5,035 nucleotides of DNA from positions 1-5,035 of the forward strand of contig JARCMB010000475.1 in assembly GCA_030248825.1 (NCBI GenBank). Reading direction: 5' to 3'. This stretch comes from Pseudanabaenaceae cyanobacterium MP8IB2.15 (lineage in GTDB: Bacteria > Cyanobacteriota > Cyanobacteriia > Pseudanabaenales > Pseudanabaenaceae). The position numbers and the translations under genes were made by a program. The notes under the pieces were generated by a model. That model was not told the origin of the DNA, made no database searches, and worked only from the letters and a program-made list of their open reading frames with translations. Positions 1 to 4,029 of the stretch are shown in pieces (the stretch's first letter is position 1; every line of letters starts with the position of its first letter).

Positions 1-581
1 AAGGTTTGGTAATCTTCAACTTTGGAGATCGACCTGTAATGCCACAGTTGAGTCCGAGCACGGCTAGCGATCACAAATCCGATCGAATTAGCTGTTGGAT
101 AAGGCTCTAGCTTCGATCGAGATGTTTCAGGGATCGTCAGCACTTGTTCCTGCAAATTTTGCCACGCAGGATCGTCGATCGATCGCAAGTGAATCTGCAC
201 GTCATAGGTAAGAGTATTCGTACTGACATAAGGCATTTTTCCTGCTGTTCGTCGCAGTTGATCGCCCAAGAGTACCAACTCTTGCAAATGGTCTTTAATG
301 CTGGCATTGACCTCAGGATCGAGTCGATAAACCTGTGGTACTTCCTGCCGCGCTAACTCCTTAGCTTGACGACTAGATTCGGGATCGACTGCCTCTGTGG
401 TTGAGTGGGCGCGGATATCAGTCTCAGAGATTGTGCCTATGCCAAACTGAGGCTCCCAAAAAAATCTCGTACTGAGAGTAGCACTTAAGCAAACATAGGT
501 CACACCGACAACAGTTCGTGTTAACCATTTCTGCCGATGGCAATAAACTAAATTTTTCACTGACTTGGGAAATGTTCCCAT
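1..581 (-). CDS. 7TM-HD family (PgpH-like) phosphohydrolase, N-terminal part, runs off the window
   Basis: Reading the minus strand from the ATG at 581 gives 193 open codons to the window edge. Residues about 19-41 form one hydrophobic membrane segment (start WLTRTVVGVTY). A soluble region follows with the signature of the 7TMR-HDED extracytoplasmic domain: an 'FGIGTISETDIRAHSTTEAV' stretch (46-65), then R-Q-A-K-E-L-A-R and 'VPQVYRLDPEVN' (81-92). In this family that domain precedes seven membrane helices and a cytoplasmic HD domain that hydrolyses cyclic di-AMP; those parts would lie beyond base 1 and are not seen. The start is firm: an in-frame TAG lies three codons upstream and an AGGA (586-589) sits just before the ATG. 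The gene begins only about 24 bp after the 3' end of rnpB on the same strand. Family assignment is by recognition of the N-terminal pattern; the substrate is inferred from characterised PgpH homologues. Confidence 0.8.
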   Translation of the reverse strand, partial: MGTFPKSVKNLVYCHRQKWLTRTVVGVTYVCLSATLSTRFFWEPQFGIGTISETDIRAHSTTEAVDPESSRQAKELARQEVPQVYRLDPEVNASIKDHLQELVLLGDQLRRTAGKMPYVSTNTLTYDVQIHLRSIDDPAWQNLQEQVLTIPETSRSKLEPYPTANSIGFVIASRARTQLWHYRSISKVEDYQT

Positions 582-604
582 ATTTTCCTAAGGAATTATG
601 AGTT

Positions 605-1054
605 GAAAAGAGCAGGACATAAGCCGGGTTCTGTTAAATCCAGCTTTTTAGCTAGATTTGGCAGTTATCTATCTAGGATGCCTGTTACCAGACACCTCAA
701 GCGGCTCACACCTGCATAATTACCATGAATATATATGCATAGCATAAGTTCACAGCAAATATGTCGGTAACGGGCGTAAGAAATAAAAACCAATTTTTCT
801 CAAGCCCTCTCGCCTTGCTTCCAACTGGGGTTTACCGAGCCAGAGCCTCTCGACTCTGCTGGTGCGCTCTTACCGCACCTTTGCACCCTTACCGAATCCA
901 TCAATGATGGATTCGGCGGTATTTTTCTGTGGCACTTTCCTCGCAATCACTCACACTGGGAATTACCCAGCAGTCTGGTTTTGGGGAAGCCCGGACTTTC
1001 CTCAGAGATTTAGGGGAATTTCCCGATCTCCGCAACTACCTCGCCTACTCTTCT
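605..1054 (-). ncRNA. rnpB: RNase P RNA (M1-type, bacterial class A)
   Basis: This is the catalytic RNA of RNase P, which removes 5' leaders from pre-tRNAs. On the minus strand the 5' conserved block GAGGAAAGUCCGGGCUU (987-1003) and the 3' block ACAGAACCCGGCUUA (620-634) form the universal P4 pairing. Also present are GGUGCGGUAAGAGCGCACC (861-879), CUCGGUAAACCCC (827-839) and the GGAAGCAAGGC element (814-824). P1 pairs AGAAGAGUAGG (1044-1054) with CCUGCUCUUUU (606-616), including G-U wobbles, and this sets the approximate ends. P2 pairs GGUAGUU (1034-1040) with AACUGCC (660-666). A perfect 12-bp inverted repeat with one central base (892-916) is the P12 hairpin. Length of about 450 nt fits cyanobacterial RNase P RNAs. 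Short open frames across the plus strand here are chance. Exact ends are uncertain by a few bases. Confidence 0.97.
730..758 (-). promoter_or_regulatory. promoter-like sequence inside rnpB, pointing at the HD gene
   Basis: On the minus strand TTGCTG (753-758) and TATATA (730-735) are separated by exactly 17 bases. This is a good sigma-70-like match in a variable AT-rich part of the RNase P RNA. A transcript from it would start near 723 and reach the HD-protein gene at 581. The HD gene has no other room for a promoter, since only 24 bp separate it from rnpB. AT-rich RNA loops can give such matches by chance. Confidence 0.3.
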
Positions 1055-1061
1055 GTCTCCT

Positions 1062-1067
1062 ATTTTA
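1062..1067 (-). promoter_or_regulatory. candidate -10 element of the rnpB promoter
   Basis: The minus strand reads TAAAAT here, seven bases before the inferred RNA 5' end at about 1054, which is the spacing expected for a sigma-70-type -10 box. A second copy of the TAAAATAG motif lies 12 bases upstream (1072-1079). The -35 region is poorly defined: TTGGTT at 1087-1092 gives a 19-bp spacer. The choice rests on position relative to P1, so it is a reasonable but untested call. Confidence 0.5.
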
Positions 1068-1086
1068 AGGGCTATTTTAGGCAAAA

Positions 1087-1105
1087 AACCAAACTATTTT
1101 TGGTT
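1087..1105. repeat. 7-bp inverted repeat between the divergent promoters
   Basis: AACCAAA (1087-1093) and TTTGGTT (1099-1105) are perfect inverted copies around a 5-base spacer. The element overlaps the likely -35 zone of rnpB and lies just upstream of the SpoIID promoter. It could be an operator. On the minus strand the stem is followed by a run of T, giving a weak terminator-like shape. Confidence 0.35.
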
Positions 1106-1112
1106 GCTTATT

Positions 1113-1140
1113 TTGCAGATCGCGATTGCTAAGGTACAAT
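1113..1140 (+). promoter_or_regulatory. candidate promoter of the SpoIID-led operon
   Basis: TTGCAG (1113-1118), a 16-bp spacer and TACAAT (1135-1140) form a plausible sigma-70-type promoter. It would start transcription near 1147 and leave a leader of about 100 nt before the ATG at 1246. The spacer holds the 8-bp palindrome ATCGCGAT (1119-1126). The promoter is back to back with that of rnpB, about 50 bp away. Confidence 0.45.
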
Positions 1141-1245
1141 CAACCCAAAAGCGAAAAAGGATATGCATAAAACTGTGATGTAATTCTTCAAAAAGTTCGC
1201 TAGAAATGCTTTTGTTATTGTCGTTTTGAAGTGTGAGATTTCTAC

Positions 1246-2058
1246 ATGACTGTAAGCTTGACCCGAGCTATCCGTAACCTAAGCATTGCCTTGGGATCTC
1301 TGATCTCAGCCAGCCAGCCCCTAGTTGCTGATGCTGCTACTGTTCTCAGAGTCTTGGTTAAAGAAGATTCAGGTACACAAATGCCTGTAGCCGTAACTCA
1401 ACCCGCAGTACTGCAAATTGAAGGTCAACCCTCTCGTAGACTCGATCCAGGTCGCTGGTATACACTCCCAGCCTCAGCAGTCAGCCGCATTCAGCCCTCC
1501 AACAGTGGTTTAACTCAGATCGGCAACAACCTTTACCCAGGCGAGATGATAGTTCGTCCTTGGAGAAGCAAATCGATCGCCGTTAATGTCTTGCCTTTAG
1601 AAGAATATTTACGCAGTGTTGTGCCGAATGAAATGCCAGCAAGTTGGCACTTGGATGCCCTAATGGCTCAAGCAGTGGCGGCTCGAAGCTATGCAATTAA
1701 TACGCAAAAGCAACGTAAATGGGGAGCAGCTCCTTTTGACTTGGTTAGTGATACGCGAGATCAGGTTTACCCAGGATTTTTTCGCTATGATGCCAAACTA
1801 TCTTTCGCTAAGCCTCTAATTCATGCACGTAGCGATCAGGCTGTGTCTTCTACGGCTGGCTATATGCTGCGTGCAGGCTTCAAAGGCTACTATCGAGCAC
1901 GTCTCCAACGTAACTGGATTAGCTGGGGTAATGGTTATATGCCAGTTTCAGATGGTCAGCATCTCGATCAAGAAATGACACAGCAGATGGCGCAACGTGG
2001 TTGGAATTGGATGCAGATTCTGTCGTGGTGGTATCGCGATGCACCAATCAAGCCATAG
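1246..2058 (+). CDS. secreted SpoIID/LytB-domain protein (divergent, short form)
   Basis: The 270-residue product has a signal-peptide-like N-terminus (hydrophobic about 8-24, possible cleavage after VADA, residue 30), so it should act in the periplasm. The SpoIID/LytB core is clear: 'VLPLEEYLRSVVPNEMP' (115-131), then the helix 'ALMAQAVAARSYA' (138-150), 'FDLVSDTRDQVYPG' (164-177) and 'AVSSTAGYMLRAG' (199-211). In SpoIID the glutamate equivalent to E129 is the proposed catalytic acid for cleaving glycan strands stripped of stem peptides; LytB relatives enhance amidases. The C-terminus (225-265) keeps the tail 'GWNWMQILSWWY' (252-263) of the family but not its usual Cys- and HGVGMSQ-type motifs, and the protein contains no cysteine. 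The start is fixed by an in-frame TGA at 1234-1236; the ribosome site is weak. It is the first gene of a probable three-gene operon. The family is confident; enzymatic activity is uncertain. Confidence 0.88.
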   Translation: MTVSLTRAIRNLSIALGSLISASQPLVADAATVLRVLVKEDSGTQMPVAVTQPAVLQIEGQPSRRLDPGRWYTLPASAVSRIQPSNSGLTQIGNNLYPGEMIVRPWRSKSIAVNVLPLEEYLRSVVPNEMPASWHLDALMAQAVAARSYAINTQKQRKWGAAPFDLVSDTRDQVYPGFFRYDAKLSFAKPLIHARSDQAVSSTAGYMLRAGFKGYYRARLQRNWISWGNGYMPVSDGQHLDQEMTQQMAQRGWNWMQILSWWYRDAPIKP

Positions 2059-2081
2059 TGGATTCGATCGATCGAATCTAC
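2058..2081. repeat. perfect palindrome between the SpoIID and PCD genes
   Basis: GATTCGATCGATCGAATC (2061-2078) is an 18-bp perfect palindrome built on two overlapping CGATCG units. As RNA, the pairing extends by a G-U and two more pairs to a 12-bp stem starting at the last base of the SpoIID stop codon. No T-run follows, so it is not a standard intrinsic terminator. It may instead shape or protect the operon mRNA. Confidence 0.6.
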
Positions 2082-2128
2082 CAGATTCAAGCCCCCCAAA
2101 TTATGCAGGTTATATTTACCTAACTGTT

Positions 2129-2413
2129 ATGCCCCCAACTAAACTTAGCGATCAAGAAATTAAAGCAGGAATTGCTCAACTATCTAGTGGTTGGTCAATG
2201 GTCAACGCCAAATTACATAAGTCGTTTAAGTTTGGTGATTTTGTCGAAGCCTTTGGGTTTATGACTAAGGTGGCAATCGTATCCGAAAAGCTCGATCATC
2301 ACCCTGAACTGTTTAACGTCTATAATCGCGTTACGATCGATCTAACGACCCATGATGCAAGCGGGATCAGCTCGCTTGACCTTGAGCTGGCAAAGCGGAT
2401 TGATGCTCTATAA
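2129..2413 (+). CDS. phhB: pterin-4a-carbinolamine dehydratase (4a-hydroxytetrahydrobiopterin dehydratase)
   Basis: The 94-residue product is the normal size for this family, which dehydrates 4a-hydroxytetrahydropterin to the quinonoid dihydropterin and so recycles the cofactor of aromatic amino-acid hydroxylases. The active-site signature is complete: 'EKLDHHPELFNVYN' (53-66), then THD (74-76) and D84. H57, H58 and H75 have the spacing of the three catalytic histidines of the mammalian enzyme. The frame stays open back to 1997, overlapping the SpoIID gene, but the family begins near 'LSDQEI' and the ATG at 2129 gives the right length. No good ribosome site precedes it. It lies 70 bp after the SpoIID gene and 16 bp before the next gene. 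Its partner hydroxylase, if any, is not in the window; a role in general pterin metabolism is equally possible. The symbol is borrowed from proteobacteria. Confidence 0.92.
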   Translation: MPPTKLSDQEIKAGIAQLSSGWSMVNAKLHKSFKFGDFVEAFGFMTKVAIVSEKLDHHPELFNVYNRVTIDLTTHDASGISSLDLELAKRIDAL

Positions 2414-2429
2414 GCTGCATAAATAGCTC

Positions 2430-3320
2430 ATGAACAGACCGATTAATATTCTTTTACAAACGACAATTCCTCCGACTGAAGATGACTGGGGGATTGAGCG
2501 TTTTTCTTTGTTGACCGAATATCTGTCGATCGCTAAAGATCGAAATGGTCAGCCCCTATTTAATGTCACAGCTCGCGATCGAAGCTCTGATGCAACAGGT
2601 AACGATCCTGTTTTAAGTACGCTGGGTGACTCGGACTTCGATCAACTGTGGTTATTTGCGGTTGATGTTGGTAATGGCATTAGCACTCAAGATGCCGCAG
2701 GAATTACCGCTTTTCATCAAAAGGGTAAAGGGATCATGGCAACCCGCGACCATCAGGATTTGGGCTGCTCGCTTAATGGGTTAGGTGGGATTGGGGCATT
2801 TCACTTTTTTCACACCTACAATCCCGACCCTGACTCCACCCGCCATTGCTGCGATGATACTCAGACTCACACCATCCTATGGCCAAATTACCATTCTGGA
2901 GCCAACGGTGATTATCAAGTAATTACTGCTATTGAGCCGATTCATGAATTACTCAAAAACCCTGACTCACCCACAGGAACGATCGAATTTTTCCCTGCTC
3001 ATCCGCATGAAGGTGCAGTTGGAGTGGCTGGCGATCGAAAATCAGCAAGAGTAATCGCAGTCAGTAAGAGTTTAGTTAGCGATCGACCATTCAATCTTGC
3101 TGTAATCGTCGAAAATCAGCAAGACGAACATGGCAACACTTTAGGACGAGTTGTGGCTGAATCTACTTTCCACCACTTCTGCGACTACAACTGGGATACA
3201 AGTATGGGCTGTCCGAGTTTTGTCACCGAACCACCTAGCGATCGAATAATCAAGTCATCGCGTGCCCTAAATGACATCCAGACCTATGTTCGCAATATTG
3301 CAGTTTGGCTAGCAGGTTAG
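2430..3320 (+). CDS. conserved protein of unknown function, possible ThuA/GATase1-like fold
   Basis: The 296-residue product is soluble, with no signal peptide or membrane segment. Visible landmarks are an N-terminal beta strand 'INILLQTTIPPTEDDW' (5-20), 'FDQLWLFAVDVGNGI' (70-84), 'FHQKGKGIMATRDHQDLG' (95-112), 'WPNYHSGANGDY' (151-162), 'FFPAHPHEGAVG' (187-198), 'ESTFHHFCDYNWD' (244-256) and a C-terminal 'YVRNIAVWLAG'. The strand, helix, then 'GKGIMATRDH' turn is like ThuA and class I glutamine-amidotransferase folds, where a glycine-rich elbow follows 'al..F...G'. A classical nucleophile Cys is not at the elbow. Clusters of His, Asp and Cys (H108, H125, H128, H139-C141, H191/H193, H248-C251) could bind metal. 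The start is fixed by an in-frame TAG two codons upstream. It probably shares a transcript with the PCD gene, 16 bp away. The fold call is tentative and no reaction can be named. Confidence 0.75.
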   Translation: MNRPINILLQTTIPPTEDDWGIERFSLLTEYLSIAKDRNGQPLFNVTARDRSSDATGNDPVLSTLGDSDFDQLWLFAVDVGNGISTQDAAGITAFHQKGKGIMATRDHQDLGCSLNGLGGIGAFHFFHTYNPDPDSTRHCCDDTQTHTILWPNYHSGANGDYQVITAIEPIHELLKNPDSPTGTIEFFPAHPHEGAVGVAGDRKSARVIAVSKSLVSDRPFNLAVIVENQQDEHGNTLGRVVAESTFHHFCDYNWDTSMGCPSFVTEPPSDRIIKSSRALNDIQTYVRNIAVWLAG

Positions 3321-3338
3321 TCTAGAAAGAGGCAGGAT

Positions 3339-3824
3339 CTAATAGCCAAGTGGATTAGGGGGACGATCTTTCGCGGGATCAGCGGCGGGTTCGGGAAGTT
3401 TTGGTCGAGCCGAGGGAGTCTCTAAAAAGACTGCTTGACTTGGCTTTTCTCTGATCAGATGACTAGGTGATTTTTGGGCGTTGGTGACAAGATCGTGCCC
3501 TAGAGCTTCTTCATTTGCCGTAAATTGACGTTCTGACCTTTGGAGATGCTCAAGTTTACGATATTGCTCGTTCCATGTTTTTTTAGCGTAGACCGTCCAG
3601 CTATAAACGCCAAACACGGTGATGCTAAGTAGTATAGTTAAACCGATCGAGCCTTTTTGTATGATTAGTAAAGATTTCAGCCAAGCAGGTAGTGGATTAG
3701 ATTTGCCCAGACGCGAAGGCAGCTCAGATACTTTTGGGGGAGATACTTTCTGGGAATTTGACCTAGATTTAGACCTAGATTTGGGTTTTGGCTCTGGAGC
3801 GAATCTTTCTCTACTTGCAGTCAT
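3339..3824 (-). CDS. small single-pass membrane protein with FtsL-like layout, cyanobacterial hypothetical
   Basis: The 161-residue product has a basic, Ser/Pro/Lys-rich cytoplasmic tail (1-50, with KSRS repeated at 15-22) and one membrane helix at about 58-80 (core 'IGLTILLSITVFGVYSW'). A charged, likely coiled-coil stretch follows (84-117, 'WNEQYRKLEHLQRSERQF'), then a Pro-rich extracytoplasmic tail ending in PNPLGY. This order matches FtsL/DivIC-type division proteins in topology, but sequence alone does not prove homology. I recall similar proteins, with a WTVY motif after the helix and a PLGY-like end, as conserved hypotheticals in cyanobacteria. The start is fixed by an in-frame TGA four codons upstream. 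The gene is convergent with the 296-residue gene (18 bp between stop codons) and divergent from the acyl-ACP synthetase gene. A division or envelope role is inference. Confidence 0.75.
   Translation of the reverse strand: MTASRERFAPEPKPKSRSKSRSNSQKVSPPKVSELPSRLGKSNPLPAWLKSLLIIQKGSIGLTILLSITVFGVYSWTVYAKKTWNEQYRKLEHLQRSERQFTANEEALGHDLVTNAQKSPSHLIREKPSQAVFLETPSARPKLPEPAADPAKDRPPNPLGY
3760..3783. repeat. two tandem 12-bp units within the membrane-protein gene
   Basis: GACCTAGATTTA (3760-3771) and GACCTAGATTTG (3772-3783) are adjacent copies differing at one base. Read on the coding (minus) strand they encode KSRS twice in the basic cytoplasmic tail. Because the unit is four codons long, gain or loss of a copy would stay in frame. 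Confidence 0.7.
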
Positions 3825-4029
3825 TATTATTAATCACTCATCGACACCAATATTGTTATTTGTAGCATACTAATTTTCTTGGGGCAATCGGATCGGGCAG
3901 AACTTTTTAATCGATATTAGGGATCTAGTCGTGGGCTAGTTGCCAAAGTGGCACATCTTCAACTATCAATAGACAATTAGCAATCAATAATTAACTGTCA
4001 CCAATTCTCTAGCCCTCACCCGAACCAAT
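3825..4029. other. divergent intergenic region, no gene seen
   Basis: This 205-bp stretch separates the minus-strand membrane-protein gene from the plus-strand synthetase gene, so it should carry promoters in both directions. I find no RNA gene and no convincing coding frame. It is AT-rich toward the synthetase and contains the inverted repeat and short direct repeats described separately. No clear promoter for the minus-strand gene was found. Confidence 0.6.
3940..3969 (+). promoter_or_regulatory. candidate promoter of the acyl-ACP synthetase gene, with small inverted repeat
   Basis: TTGCCA (3940-3945) and TATCAA (3964-3969), 18 bp apart, form a modest sigma-70-like promoter that would leave a leader of about 55 nt. 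TGCCA AAG TGGCA (3941-3953) is an inverted repeat over the -35 side and could bind a regulator. Downstream, ATCAATA occurs at 3965-3971 and again at 3983-3989, 18 bp apart. The match is weak and untested. Confidence 0.3.

Noticed and set aside
144..356. 70-residue plus-strand open frame
   Set aside because: It is antisense to the HD-family gene, whose minus-strand frame has clear family motifs across the same bases. No ribosome site or recognisable protein features.
1087..1110. Minus-strand AACCAAA hairpin plus T-run as a terminator
   Set aside because: The stem is short and AT-rich, and no minus-strand gene lies upstream that would need it. A promoter-region role is more likely.
862..1132. 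Two overlapping plus-strand open frames of 68 and 67 residues
   Set aside because: They run opposite to rnpB across its conserved RNA blocks and its promoter, so the base pattern is explained by the RNA.
2058..2081. Palindrome as an intrinsic terminator
   Set aside because: The stem has no following T-run and almost no loop. Downstream genes are close and lack an evident promoter, so full termination is unlikely.
1997..2128. 44-residue N-terminal extension of the PCD gene overlapping the SpoIID gene
   Set aside because: The extension has no family similarity and would exceed normal PCD length. The ATG at 2129 gives the expected protein.
3321..3338. Bidirectional terminator between the convergent genes
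   Set aside because: The 18-bp gap shows no stem-loop worth calling; termination may lie within the opposing coding regions.
3619..3873. 84-residue plus-strand frame with an acidic DLDLDLDL stretch
   Set aside because: The repeat is the reverse reading of the KSRS tandem repeat in the minus-strand membrane-protein gene, which has coherent topology.
3960..3995. CAAT-rich stretch as a CRISPR or iteron array
   Set aside because: Only two 7-bp copies are exact, and spacing and unit length fit neither a CRISPR array nor an origin.
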